Below the pieces are notes generated by a model. The model was not told the origin of the DNA, made no database searches, and saw only the letters and a program-made list of their open reading frames with translations. Positions 42,032 through 51,602 of a stretch of 64,000 bases of DNA are shown here, one piece after another. Both the position numbers and the translations under genes were made by a program. The number at the start of each line of letters is the position of its first letter. Positions within the stretch are counted from its first letter, which is position 1. Origin of the DNA: VAZQ01 sp036557665 (lineage in GTDB: Bacteria > Pseudomonadota > Alphaproteobacteria > Rhizobiales > Xanthobacteraceae); the NCBI GenBank assembly GCA_036557665.1, contig DATBHG010000017.1, positions 86,358-150,357 on the forward strand. The letters are read 5' to 3'.

Positions 42032-43699
42032 TCACGTTATGACCTTCATGTTGCGGCAGCGGCGAATCAGGTTGTTGGTCGAGCTGTCGTGGCCGAGCCT
42101 GGGCTCGGCCTTGCTCTCGAGCTCAGGAATGATGCGCTGGGCCAGGACCTTCCCGAGCTCGACGCCCCATTGATCAAACGAGTCAATGCTCCAGATCGTG
42201 CCCTGCGTGAACACGCTGTGCTCATACAACGCGACCAGCTTTCCCAGCGCTGACGGGGTGAGCCGCTCCAGCAGGATCATGTTGGACGGCCGATTGCCTT
42301 CGCAGACCCGGTGCGGGACGAGCCAGTCCGGCGTGCCTTCGGCCTTCACCTGATCGGGCGTTTTTCCCAAGGCAAGAGCCTCGGCCTGGGCGATGACATT
42401 CGCCAGCAGGATGTCATGATGACGGCCGAGGGGGTTCAGCGGCTGCCCGAACGCGACGAAGTCGCAGGGAACGAGGCGGGTTCCCTGATGGATCAGCTGA
42501 TAGAAGGAGTGCTGCCCATTTGTTCCGGGCTCGCCCCAATAGATCGGGCCCGTCTGGCAGTCCACGGGCGTGCCGGCGAGTGTCACGTGCTTGCCGTTGC
42601 TCTCCATCGTCAACTGTTGAAGGTAGGCGGGAAAGCGCTTGAGGTACTGATCGTAGGGCAGCACCGCGACGGTCTGCCCGCCGAAGAAATTGTTGTACCA
42701 GACAGCGATGAGACCCATGAGCACCGGCAGGTTGCGTTCAAACGGCGCGGTACGGAAATGCTCGTCCATCGCATGGAAGCCTTCCAGCATCGCCTGGAAA
42801 TGATCCGGGCCGACGGCAAGCATGGTGGAAAGCCCGATGGCTGAATCCATGGAGTAGCGGCCGCCGACCCAGTCCCAGAACTCGAACATGTTGGCGGTAT
42901 CGATGCCGAAGGCGGCGACCTTTTCCACATTCGTCGAGACGGCGACGAAGTGTCTGGCGACGGCCTTCTCGTCCCCGCCAAGACCCCCCAGCGACCAGGC
43001 GCGTGCGCTCCCCGCGTTCGTCATGGTCTCCAAGGTGCTGAAAGTCTTTGACGAGACGATGAACAGCGTCTCCGCCGGATCGAGATCGCGTGTTGCCTCG
43101 AGGAAATCGGTGCCGTCGACGTTGGATACGAAGCGGAACGTCATGGCGCGATCGCTGTAGTGCTTGAGCGCCTCGTACGCCATCACCGGGCCGAGATCAG
43201 AGCCGCCGATCCCTATATTGATGACGTTGCGGATGCGCTTTCCGGTATGGCCCTTCCATTCGCCGCTGCGGACGCGCTGGGCAAAGTCGGCCATCTTGTC
43301 GAGCACCGCGTGAACCTCAGGGACGACATCCTTGCCGTCGACCAGGATTGACGCTTCCCTCGGCGCGCGCAGGGCCACGTGCAGCGCCGCGCGATGCTCG
43401 GTGACGTTGATCCTGTCGCCCCGGAACATGGCGTCGATCCGCGCGCGCAGCCCGGATTGCTCGGCGAGCTCGATCAGCAAACGGAGCGTCTCGTCATCGA
43501 TGCGATTCTTGGAGTAATCCAGAAAGACACCGGCAGCCTCCGCCGTCATCCGCTCGGCGCGAGCCGGATCTTCGGCGAACAGCTCCCGCAAGTGCCGGTC
43601 TCGAATCCTCCGCTGGTGGTTTTCGAGCGCCCGCCATACCGCGCGATTGTCCGCGGGTTGCGTGCGCGATACCTCGGATACTGCAGCCATCTGCGGCAT
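42032..43699 (-). CDS. pgi: Glucose-6-phosphate isomerase
   Basis: A 555-residue isomerase interconverting glucose 6-phosphate and fructose 6-phosphate. Visible motifs are FRGDRINVTEHRAALHVALR, GIGGSDLGP, FVSNVDGTDFLEAT, the signature VGGRYSMDSAIGL (near 275), GEPGTNGQHSFYQLIHQGTR with catalytic Glu and His, and a final SIDSFDQWGVELGK with catalytic Lys. ATG 43699 has GGAG close upstream and is chosen; ATG 43690 is possible. It follows the glucokinase-like gene by 12 bases. Confidence 0.95.
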   Translation of the reverse strand: MPQMAAVSEVSRTQPADNRAVWRALENHQRRIRDRHLRELFAEDPARAERMTAEAAGVFLDYSKNRIDDETLRLLIELAEQSGLRARIDAMFRGDRINVTEHRAALHVALRAPREASILVDGKDVVPEVHAVLDKMADFAQRVRSGEWKGHTGKRIRNVINIGIGGSDLGPVMAYEALKHYSDRAMTFRFVSNVDGTDFLEATRDLDPAETLFIVSSKTFSTLETMTNAGSARAWSLGGLGGDEKAVARHFVAVSTNVEKVAAFGIDTANMFEFWDWVGGRYSMDSAIGLSTMLAVGPDHFQAMLEGFHAMDEHFRTAPFERNLPVLMGLIAVWYNNFFGGQTVAVLPYDQYLKRFPAYLQQLTMESNGKHVTLAGTPVDCQTGPIYWGEPGTNGQHSFYQLIHQGTRLVPCDFVAFGQPLNPLGRHHDILLANVIAQAEALALGKTPDQVKAEGTPDWLVPHRVCEGNRPSNMILLERLTPSALGKLVALYEHSVFTQGTIWSIDSFDQWGVELGKVLAQRIIPELESKAEPRLGHDSSTNNLIRRCRNMKVIT

Positions 43700-43711
43700 C
43701 TCTCCTATCGT

Positions 43712-44494
43712 TCAGGCTCTTCGCTTCGAGCGCGCTCCGGTGCCGAGCGGGAGAGCGGCCGCATTCTCCCACAGCCGGAAGCCGCCGAGGAAGGCATTTG
43801 CATTCTCTCCGACACGACTGTGCGGCGGCAGCTCATGCAGCTTTGTGACGTTGCCTCCGCCGATCACGGTGTCGTCGGGCTCCAGCGCGGCAATGAGCCG
43901 CGCCACGACGTCGGCGACGTGGCGGCGCCACTTCTTCTTGCCGTAACGCTCCAACCCCGCCCGACCGACGTAGTCCTCGAAGGTGCCGCTCTTGTACGGC
44001 AGGTGAGCGAGCTCCATGGGCTCCACGATGCCGTCAACAACCATCGCGGATCCGAGACCTGTTCCCAATCCGAGAAAGAGCATCTTGCCGCCCTTGTAGC
44101 TGCCCAGAGCCTGCATGGCGGCATCGTTGATGACCTTCACGGGATGGCGGAACGCCGCTGCGAAATCGAACCCGATCCACCCGCCGCCCAGGTTGTACGG
44201 CTCCGCCATCGGCCGACCGTGGAGCACGGGGCCGGGATAGCCGATGGACAGCACATCGTATTTCCAGTCTCGCGCGCGCTTCTTGACGCCGGCCACCATC
44301 TGCGCGGCGGTCAGTTTCGGTCCGGAGGGGAAGGACCGGTGCTCGTCCTGTCCGGTGGCAAGAATTTTGATCGACGTTCCGCCCACATCGACGACGAGCA
44401 CCTTTCGGCCGGCTGCACGGTCGGCTCGATTTGGCGGCTTGGTCCGGCGCAACATGCGGGAGTTGGCATCCATGGTGGTGCACGCCCTGGTCAT
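43712..44494 (-). CDS. ROK-type polyphosphate glucokinase-like sugar kinase
   Basis: A kinase of about 250 residues. The phosphate-1 motif is VLVVDVGGTSIKILATG near residue 35, the adenosine/sugar part shows NDAAMQALGSYKGGKMLFLGLGTGLGSAMVVDG, and GRAGLERYGKKKW follows. These match the PpgK class, which phosphorylates glucose with polyphosphate or ATP, rather than the E. coli Glk class. Two starts, ATG 44494 and ATG 44473, are in frame. With zwf and pgi adjacent, it would supply glucose 6-phosphate to the operon. Polyphosphate use is inferred from family. Confidence 0.85.
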   Translation of the reverse strand: MTRACTTMDANSRMLRRTKPPNRADRAAGRKVLVVDVGGTSIKILATGQDEHRSFPSGPKLTAAQMVAGVKKRARDWKYDVLSIGYPGPVLHGRPMAEPYNLGGGWIGFDFAAAFRHPVKVINDAAMQALGSYKGGKMLFLGLGTGLGSAMVVDGIVEPMELAHLPYKSGTFEDYVGRAGLERYGKKKWRRHVADVVARLIAALEPDDTVIGGGNVTKLHELPPHSRVGENANAFLGGFRLWENAAALPLGTGARSKRRA

Positions 44495-44621
44495 ATGAGA
44501 GCAGGCATTGCCGCAAACTCGGCCGGCTCCCTCTCCCCGCGAAGAACGGTGCGAAGAGCGGGTAGGGGAGTCCGACCGAGTCTGCGGTACTGTTGCTGCA
44601 TCAGCTTCAACGGAAGGCGTG

Positions 44622-45707
44622 CTAGCTCGCTCGCTCGAGCGCGGTGGATTTTGAATCGATCACGTTCATCAGGTCGTTCCAGGATTTGACGAACGATTTG
44701 GCGCCTTCCTCCTGCAGTTCGCTGGCCAGTGCTTTTACGTCGATTTTTTCCCTGGCGAATTGCGCCAGCTCCTGCTCGGAGTTGCCGCCGTCCGCCGGCA
44801 GCGGCGGGCCAACCTCGCCGTGCTCGGCGAATGCTTTCAGCGTCGCCTCCGGCATGGTGTTGACTGTGAAAGGCGCGGCGAGCGACTTGACGTAGAGGAC
44901 ATCGGAGGCCTTCGGATCCTTGGTGCCGGTGCTGGCCCATAAGAGCCGCTGCGGACGCGCGCCGGCGTTGTAGGCACGCATCCATCGCGGCGAGCCCAGC
45001 AAGGCGAGATAGGCCTTGTAGGCGCGCTTGGCGATCGCAATGCCGAGCCGGTCATGGAGCGCCTCAGGGACCTTTCCGGCCGCCGCAACATCCCAGCGGC
45101 TGATGAAGATCGATGCCACCGAGCGCACATCAGCCGCCAACCCTGCTGCGATGCGCCGCTCGATCCCGCGCATGAAGGCGTTGGCGGCTGCGAGGTACTG
45201 ATCATCCGAGAACAGCAGCGTCACGTTGACCGGCACGCCGGCAAAGATCGCCTCCTCGATGGCGGGCAGGCCTTCGGGAGTTCCCGGGATCTTGATCAGG
45301 ATGTTCGGACGCTGCGCCTGCGCATGCAGATCCTTTGCCGCGGCAATCGTCAACCTGGTGTCGTGCGCGAGAAGCGGGGAAACCTCCAGCGAAACCCAGC
45401 CGTCGACGCCGCAGGTGCGGTCATAAACAGGTCGGAACAGATCGGCGGCCTGCGCCAGATCCTCGAGCGCGAGCTCGAAGAACAGCTTCTCCCCCGACCT
45501 ACCCTGCGCGATCTTGCTCTTGATGGAAGCATCATAATCGGTGCTGTTCTTGATCGCGTGGTCGAAGATGGTCGGATTGGAAGTGAGCCCCGTGATCGAA
45601 AGCTCGTCGATGTAACGGCGCAGCACGCCGGTTCGGAGCAGGCTGCGGGTGATGTTGTCGAGCCAGAGGCTCTGGCCCAGCTCGTGCAGGGTTCGCGTGG
45701 CTTTCAC
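44622..45707 (-). CDS. tal: Transaldolase
   Basis: A 361-residue transaldolase moving a dihydroxyacetone unit between sedoheptulose 7-phosphate and glyceraldehyde 3-phosphate. It starts KATRTLHELGQSLWLDNITR, then GLTSNPTIFDHAI, VSLEVSPLLAHDTRLT and the Schiff-base Lys region NILIKIPGTPEGLPAIEEAI. GTG 45707 is preferred because GAGGTGA precedes it by 5 bases and it gives the family N-terminus; ATG 45722 lacks a site. The length fits the TalB-like class of about 370 residues with no fusion to pgi. It follows zwf by 20 bases. Confidence 0.93.
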   Translation of the reverse strand: MKATRTLHELGQSLWLDNITRSLLRTGVLRRYIDELSITGLTSNPTIFDHAIKNSTDYDASIKSKIAQGRSGEKLFFELALEDLAQAADLFRPVYDRTCGVDGWVSLEVSPLLAHDTRLTIAAAKDLHAQAQRPNILIKIPGTPEGLPAIEEAIFAGVPVNVTLLFSDDQYLAAANAFMRGIERRIAAGLAADVRSVASIFISRWDVAAAGKVPEALHDRLGIAIAKRAYKAYLALLGSPRWMRAYNAGARPQRLLWASTGTKDPKASDVLYVKSLAAPFTVNTMPEATLKAFAEHGEVGPPLPADGGNSEQELAQFAREKIDVKALASELQEEGAKSFVKSWNDLMNVIDSKSTALERAS

Positions 45708-45727
45708 GGTGTCACCTCGCATGCAAA

Positions 45728-47305
45728 TCATTCGTTTCGTTGCGCGGGCCGTTGGCCTGCCACGATCGGCAGCCATGCACGGTTATCGCGCGCGAGCAGG
45801 CGGTCGGCGGCCTCGGGACCGGCGCTGCCGGCGGCGTAATTGGGGAATTCGTCGGCAGGCGATCGTGCCCAGGCATCGAGGAGCGCCTGCACGGCGCACC
45901 ATGCCGCCTCGACCGTATCCGCCCGCTGAAACAGCGTAGCGTCGCCGATCAGACAATCGTAGATCAGCGTCTCGTAGCCGACCGACGCGAGCGGCGCGAA
46001 ATAATCACGGTAGGCAAAGTTCATCTCGACTGCGTCGATCTCGATCTCGGTGCCGGGGCGCTTGGCGCTGAAGCTGAGCGACAGTCCCTCATCCGGTTGG
46101 ATGCGCAGCGTCAGGATGTTCGCAGGCAGGTGCTCGACGGGAGTGGCGCGAAAGAGTGCATAGGGCGCCTGGCGAAACTGCACGGCGACCTCGGTCATGC
46201 GGGCGGAAAGGTACTTGCCGGTGCGCAAATAGAAGGGGATGCCTGCCCAACGCCAGTTGTCGATGCCGAGCTTGAGCGCCACGTAGGTTTCCGTCATGGA
46301 ATCGGGCGCGACGTCCGGCTCGTGCCGATAATCGCGCGCTTGTCGGCCGAGCACAATGCCTGCGCCATACTGGCCACGCACGGCATCGGCCGGCGAGACG
46401 GGATGGATGGCCTGCAGCAGCTCGGTCTTTTTGGCGCGCACGGCATTGGCATCGAATGAGATCGGTGGCTCCATGGCAATCATGGCGAGCAGCTGGAAGA
46501 GGTGGTTGGGTATCATGTCGCGCAAGGCGCCGGTGCGCTCATAGAAACGGCCGCGGTGCTCGACGCCTACGGTCTCGGCCGCGGCGATCTGAACGTGGTC
46601 GATATGGTCCCGGTTCCAGAGCGGCTCGAAAATGCCGTTGGCAAAACGCATAACCAGGATGTTCTGAACGGTCTCCTTCCCGAGGAAGTGGTCGATTCGA
46701 TAGATCTGATCCTCGGAAAGCACCTTGAGAATTTGCGCATTGAGCGCCTTGGCCGATGCCAGGTCGTGCCCGAATGGTTTTTCGACGATGACCCGCCGCC
46801 ACGCATGGTCAAACTGCGCGGTGAGCCCCGCGCGGCCGAGCTGCTCGATGATCGGGCCGAAGAACCGGTCGGCAACGGCCAGATAGAACAGCACGTTGGC
46901 CGTACTCTCCGGCCGCTTCCGCTCGTCGAGAGCTGCCGCAAGTCGACTAAACGTTTCCGGGTCGGCGAAATCTCCTCGCAGATACTGCATCCGGCACGTG
47001 AGCCACGACCACGCTTGCGCATCGAGGGAACCGGCTCCGGCGTGCACGGAAGTCCGCATCATCTCGCTCAGGCTCTTGCGCCAACTCTCGTTGCTGTGGT
47101 CGGCAATATCGACGCCGACGATCGCGAATTCTTGCGGAAGACGCCCGGCCCGCACGAGATTGTAGAGCGCCGGCATGACGAGACGTTTGGTCAGATCGCC
47201 GGCAGCGCCGAAGATGGTGAGCGTCGCAGGCGGCGCCTGGCGGCTGGAAGCGGTCACCCCCGCCGTGGCCGCGGCAGTCGATGCTATGGTCCTTGCCTCG
47301 CTCAT
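45728..47305 (-). CDS. zwf: Glucose-6-phosphate 1-dehydrogenase
   Basis: A 525-residue enzyme opening the oxidative pentose phosphate branch and making NADPH. Motifs: FGAAGDLTKRLVMPALYNL for the nucleotide, the substrate/active-site RIDHFLGKETVQN and EKPFGHD. ATG 47305 has GAAGG 6 bases upstream. It is the first gene of the operon zwf-tal-glucokinase-pgi-gnd-tkt-HAD. A 6-phosphogluconolactonase gene, often next to zwf, is not found in the window. Confidence 0.95.
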   Translation of the reverse strand: MSEARTIASTAAATAGVTASSRQAPPATLTIFGAAGDLTKRLVMPALYNLVRAGRLPQEFAIVGVDIADHSNESWRKSLSEMMRTSVHAGAGSLDAQAWSWLTCRMQYLRGDFADPETFSRLAAALDERKRPESTANVLFYLAVADRFFGPIIEQLGRAGLTAQFDHAWRRVIVEKPFGHDLASAKALNAQILKVLSEDQIYRIDHFLGKETVQNILVMRFANGIFEPLWNRDHIDHVQIAAAETVGVEHRGRFYERTGALRDMIPNHLFQLLAMIAMEPPISFDANAVRAKKTELLQAIHPVSPADAVRGQYGAGIVLGRQARDYRHEPDVAPDSMTETYVALKLGIDNWRWAGIPFYLRTGKYLSARMTEVAVQFRQAPYALFRATPVEHLPANILTLRIQPDEGLSLSFSAKRPGTEIEIDAVEMNFAYRDYFAPLASVGYETLIYDCLIGDATLFQRADTVEAAWCAVQALLDAWARSPADEFPNYAAGSAGPEAADRLLARDNRAWLPIVAGQRPAQRNE

Positions 47306-47453
47306 TCGGCCTTCACATTACTCACGCATGGCCTCCCAGCACCCGTTGCGGGTCGGCCACGATCTGCGCGGATGACGATGGAACGATGACTGTCACCGTC
47401 TCGCCACAAATTGTCGCAGAGCGCTATCCATGGATGTCACGGTGCCTGCAGGG

Positions 47454-48203
47454 CTACGCCACTCGCCTCTTTCCGAGCCTTGCGTGCCTGGTCAACTTCG
47501 CCTTACTTTCAGGTTTTCGGTACTCGCTGCGATGATCGTATCGATTCTCCTTTGCAAACCGCCTCTCTTTTGCCTTGGAGCCGAATTGCTCGGTGACCTT
47601 ACCGTTCTTTTTCGTAATCACATAGCCGCCTTTAGTCATGCTGAACGGCTTTTTGAGCAATCCCAGATGATCAAATTTTGTGCCCGGCAGATGCTTGAAC
47701 GGCTCGAACCATGACGGATGCAAGAAATTGGACATTGCGACATTGTCAACCAAGAACGTGTCCTCCTCGACGGCATCACACATTTCATAGGCGTATTCTG
47801 TCCCGTCTCCTGCCTCCGCCCACAAGTTGGCAATCGGGTCTATCACCATCTCGAACAGCTCGTGACAGGCGGTCACACTGACGATCTCATGAGCGGATAA
47901 CGTGGTCTCGACGAAAATCTTTGACACCGGCTGCCCGTCCTTGGTCAGATCGTGATAACCGAGTGCGCCGGCTTGATCCGCGTTGTCGAAGTACACGAGT
48001 TGCCAATCGGAGGATTTGGCGCTCCCGGTGTCGTAGAGACTCACCGGATAGCCCCAGACCGGCAGAAAAAATTGATCGAAGCAACTCTGCAGAGCAGCCG
48101 TGAGCTTGTCCAATGAGATTCCCAGCGGAGTCTTCGCCTTGTTGATGCATGCGATCGTCACGACGCCGCCTTGCCCAGCTTGGGCTGCGCGAACATTATT
48201 CAT
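47454..48203 (-). CDS. HELxE-motif protein, possible metalloprotease-like, family not recognised
   Basis: A 249-residue protein from ATG 48203, behind GGAGGAG. Its middle contains SVTACHELFEMVIDPIANLWAE: HELFEM looks like a zinc-binding HExxE/H helix followed by a conserved DP, and later GDGTEYAYEMCDAVEEDTFLVDNVAMSNFLHPSWF may form the rest of the site. There is no signal peptide or membrane segment, and the C-terminus is strongly basic (KERRFAKENRYDHRSEYRK). Proteins with this HE-x-E-DP pattern occur as uncharacterised genes in rhizobia and some phages. A peptidase role is inference. It is divergent from the small secreted-like gene at 48647. Confidence 0.6.
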   Translation of the reverse strand: MNNVRAAQAGQGGVVTIACINKAKTPLGISLDKLTAALQSCFDQFFLPVWGYPVSLYDTGSAKSSDWQLVYFDNADQAGALGYHDLTKDGQPVSKIFVETTLSAHEIVSVTACHELFEMVIDPIANLWAEAGDGTEYAYEMCDAVEEDTFLVDNVAMSNFLHPSWFEPFKHLPGTKFDHLGLLKKPFSMTKGGYVITKKNGKVTEQFGSKAKERRFAKENRYDHRSEYRKPESKAKLTRHARLGKRRVA

Positions 48204-48646
48204 CGGCTCCTCCCTTGGTGCCAGCGTTGCTTCCAATCAGGACCAGATCGTGGCCGGTACCCCACATGCGGTGTTGCCGGAACAGAGGACAAAGCCCGCG
48301 TCGCCTTTGGCCGATTGCGGGGAGAGCAGGCTCCGCTCGTGCCCTCTCACGACTGCAGATGGCTAGATCTGGCAATGCAGCTTCCATGGGCTCACTCCAA
48401 AGAGCGGCGCGAGATCACAAACAGGCTGGTTCCTGCTTTCAGACCAGGGCTAACATCATCAAAATCCCCTGATGTGTGAGGCAGCTCACTTAGGTCACGT
48501 CCATACGATGTGATAGTCATCACGGACAACGACTTTTTTAGCGATAAAGCTCTCGATCTCGGAGTAAAACAACTTTTTTGTGATAGCGATCAAAGCGCTG
48601 CGCTGAAGAATCCCTGTAGGGTCCACCCAAGAGTAGTGGAGGTGGC
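48204..48646. other. 443-bp divergent intergenic region
   Basis: Separates the HELxE gene from the patatin cluster. The stretch 48480-48600 is relatively AT-rich and includes the small palindrome GTGAT-AGTC-ATCAC (48510-48523) and T-rich CTTTTTTAGCG, so promoter activity for the plus-strand cluster is plausible. No gene is supported; frames in the first half have no motif. Confidence 0.4.
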
Positions 48647-48868
48647 ATGAAAATCGGGACCAGAGAGCTGATCATCCGGCTGACCGCGGCTGGAATTGGT
48701 TTTGCCTTGACAGGGGCGGTTTTTCGCATCGCTGTCGCTCAGTCACAGGAGCCGACGATCATCACGCAAGCTGCTCGCAGCAGCAGCGAGTCTCGGCCAC
48801 AGATGAAAGAGCCAAGTTGCCTGATACGGCTGTCTTCGGACACTTCTTTGACCGGCGCGCCCGACTAG
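48647..48868 (+). CDS. Small putative exported protein, 73 residues
   Basis: GGAGGTGG lies directly before ATG 48647. The peptide MKIGTRELIIRLTAAGIGFALTG continues into AVFRIAVAQSQEP, a plausible signal peptide or single anchor helix, leaving about 40 polar residues. No family recognised. It is the first gene ahead of the patatin-like phospholipase, 33 bases upstream of its start. Confidence 0.5.
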   Translation: MKIGTRELIIRLTAAGIGFALTGAVFRIAVAQSQEPTIITQAARSSSESRPQMKEPSCLIRLSSDTSLTGAPD

Positions 48869-48901
48869 ATCGAGCCATTGTGAAATTTCGGCTTGGTTTT
48901 C

Positions 48902-51406
48902 ATGACGATCGGCAGGACCTACCGTTTCCACGAAGTATTCCAGGAAGAGGTCCAGCTGATCAATCAGCGCCGCCGGGCTGTTGGCAGGACGGATCTGGCC
49001 GCGCTTGAAATCGAGCCGGACGCAGGAGCTGCGCCTCCTGACAGCGCAACTTCCGAGCCGGCCCCAGAGTCGGGGTCGGGGCCGCCGAATTCGGCGTCGA
49101 AGTCCGCTTCCCGCGGTCAAAACAACACGGGCCCGGAGCGGGAGCCGGTCCTGCGACCGACGGCGAGCTCACATGTGGTAGGCCTTGCGTTGTCAGGCGG
49201 GGGCATCCGCTCGGCATCTTTCTGCCTCGGAGCATTACAAGCGCTCCATAAGGCCGGAGTTCTGAAGAACATCGATTACCTATCCACAGTCTCCGGCGGT
49301 GGCTACATCGGCACGTCGCTTTCTGCGGCGATGACGCATTCCAAGGGGGAGTTCTCCTTCGAAAGCAGCTTGAACCAGGACGAGCCATACCCTGTCCAGC
49401 ACGTTCGCAATCATTCCAATTACTTGTTCCCGCGCGGCAGCATCAATGTCTTTTACAATATCGCGATCTATCTGCGGGGACTGCTCGCGAACGCTCTCCT
49501 CATCCTACCGTGGCTGCTGCTCGCCGCCGCGATCACCGTCTTCGTGAACCCGACTTCGGAGGCTTTGCAGGCGGCGCACTTCGGCCACCACTTCGGCGTT
49601 ACTCTGCTGGCACTGGCCGTATTTGCAGGCTTGTTGCTGGCCTGGGCCCTCTGGCGCTCGCTGGAGATCAGTGGATGGGAGGCCGAGGTCGGTTCACGGT
49701 GGACGGTTTTGTCCGCGGTCCTTTTGCTGGCGCTGGTAGTTGTCGGATTTTGCCAGCTGCAGCCGCCTATCCTGGACGGGGTTTTCAGGTCGGCCAATGA
49801 TCAAGGCGGCTTTCTCGCGCATTTCGTTGCCTGGTTGAAAGGCCTGGCGGCAGTGTTGGCGCCCTTCTCGGCCGCGGTCGCCGTTCTTGGCCGGCACATC
49901 GGACGGCTATTGAAGGAAGGGGCTGAAAAACCGGGCATCACAGCCGCCGTATTGCGCGCCGCCAGCAAGGCCGCGGTCTACGTGGCGGGCGCTGCGATTC
50001 CGTTTCTGCTCTGGATGGCGTATCTCTACCTGTCCTTCGCCGGGATCAAGGACGTCAATGCCGATCCTGGGAGCTCGAATGCCTCTTACTACCACGGGGC
50101 TGAATGGATCACCCGGTTTTCCGAAAGTTGGTTCGGACACAGCACTCCGATCGCGTGGTTTTATCTGATTGCGTTCTTCCTGCTGTTCAGCGCGTCCCTG
50201 CTTCTGGGTCCCAACGCCAATTCACTCCATCGCTTGTATCGCGACCGGCTGAGCAAGGCGTTTCTGTTCGATCCCACGAGGATCGAGGGTCGATCTCCCG
50301 GCTCGCGCTCCAGGTCACGTTTGGCGCTGGCGAGTGTCGAGGGCGTGGATGCGTTGATGAAATACGAGAATTTCGAGCTGGCTCCTATCGATCGTTTCAA
50401 GCTGAGTGAGATCTCCTGTGCCCACACTCCGTATCATCTGATCAATTCAGCCTTGAACATTCAGGGCTCGAAATACGCCAACCGCCGGGGGCGTAATGCG
50501 GACTTCTTTGTGTTCAGTCCGAAGTTCATCGGGAGTGGCGCTACCAGATATGCTCGCACGGAGGAATTTGAAGCCGAGGTCGATGAGCTCGACCTGGCAA
50601 CGGCGATGGCAATATCGGGCGCAGCTGCGTCGTCGAACATGGGTGCCAGCAGCATCAAGCCACTGACCCCCACACTTGCCATTCTGAATGTCCGCCTCGG
50701 CTACTGGATAGCAAATCCGCGGCGACTCGCGCTGGACCGCAAGCGTTCCTCCCTGTTCGATCAGCTCTATTTCCTGGAGGAATTGTTCGGCTTGATGCGG
50801 GAAGACTCGGAAACCGTGTATCTCACGGATGGCGGCCACATCGAAAATCTCGGAATCTATGAGCTGTTACGGCGACGCTGCCGGCTGATCATTGCCATTG
50901 ACGCCGAGGCAGACCCGGAAATGTCCTTCCGCTCGTTGGTCGCCTTGCAGCGTCACGCGCGCATCGATTTTGGAGTCCTCATTTCCCTGCCGTGGGCCGA
51001 GATACGCGATGCGACGCGCGCGGCATCGGAGGAGATAGCCAGAACCGGCGGTCTTCCGACCTACGCCGCCCCGCACGGTCCTCACTGCGCTGTTGGCGAG
51101 ATCATTTATCCGCAAGATGGAACCGGCATTTTGCTTTACGTCAAGTCGTCGATCACCGGCGACGAGAACGATTACATTGTCGACTACAAACGCCGTTTCC
51201 CACGGTATCCGCATGAGAGCACGGCCGACCAGCTGTTTTCCGAGGAGCAATTTGAAGTGTATCGAGCGCTGGGTTTTCATGCCGTCAACGCACTATTCTC
51301 AGGCAGCGATCGTGTCGCAATGCTCCCGGAGACAGCACAATGGAAGGGCGGTGCGTTGAATCATCCGCTTGTCAAGGGCGCCAGGGACCTGCTGCAGTGG
51401 AAGTGA
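48902..51406 (+). CDS. Membrane patatin-like phospholipase
   Basis: An 834-residue protein. After an acidic, Ala/Pro-rich N-terminal part the patatin domain begins at about 94: oxyanion loop SGGGIRSASF (98-107), nucleophile Ser131 in TVSGGGYIG, and catalytic Asp643 in DGGHIENLG. Between nucleophile and Asp there is an insertion with about six hydrophobic helices (LLILPWLLLAAAITVFV; LLALAVFAGLLLAWALW; VLLLALVVVGFC; AIPFLLWMAYLYLSF; WFYLIAFFLLFSASLLLG). This splits the hydrolase by a membrane domain. Patatins release fatty acids from phospholipids. It heads a plus-strand cluster of haem and flavin enzymes. Confidence 0.88.
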   Translation: MTIGRTYRFHEVFQEEVQLINQRRRAVGRTDLAALEIEPDAGAAPPDSATSEPAPESGSGPPNSASKSASRGQNNTGPEREPVLRPTASSHVVGLALSGGGIRSASFCLGALQALHKAGVLKNIDYLSTVSGGGYIGTSLSAAMTHSKGEFSFESSLNQDEPYPVQHVRNHSNYLFPRGSINVFYNIAIYLRGLLANALLILPWLLLAAAITVFVNPTSEALQAAHFGHHFGVTLLALAVFAGLLLAWALWRSLEISGWEAEVGSRWTVLSAVLLLALVVVGFCQLQPPILDGVFRSANDQGGFLAHFVAWLKGLAAVLAPFSAAVAVLGRHIGRLLKEGAEKPGITAAVLRAASKAAVYVAGAAIPFLLWMAYLYLSFAGIKDVNADPGSSNASYYHGAEWITRFSESWFGHSTPIAWFYLIAFFLLFSASLLLGPNANSLHRLYRDRLSKAFLFDPTRIEGRSPGSRSRSRLALASVEGVDALMKYENFELAPIDRFKLSEISCAHTPYHLINSALNIQGSKYANRRGRNADFFVFSPKFIGSGATRYARTEEFEAEVDELDLATAMAISGAAASSNMGASSIKPLTPTLAILNVRLGYWIANPRRLALDRKRSSLFDQLYFLEELFGLMREDSETVYLTDGGHIENLGIYELLRRRCRLIIAIDAEADPEMSFRSLVALQRHARIDFGVLISLPWAEIRDATRAASEEIARTGGLPTYAAPHGPHCAVGEIIYPQDGTGILLYVKSSITGDENDYIVDYKRRFPRYPHESTADQLFSEEQFEVYRALGFHAVNALFSGSDRVAMLPETAQWKGGALNHPLVKGARDLLQWK

Positions 51407-51602
51407 CCGGTAATTCAGTACCATGACCCGGATAATGCTAAGGTCGTACGTTTCAACTCATAGTGCTTCCGTTCGACGATTTGACACACCTGGTGAAGGA
51501 GCATTGCGATGTCGGGTGCATTGGCTTAGAAGTGGAATTCGATCGTGCATGGTTCGCTTGTAGAGACGCTCCTTCGATCTCTCATTAGGCAAGGTGAGGT
51601 CC

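Noticed and set aside
43379..44689. Plus-strand frame opposite pgi and the glucokinase-like gene
   Set aside because: Shadow of two well-supported enzymes with conserved active-site motifs on the minus strand.
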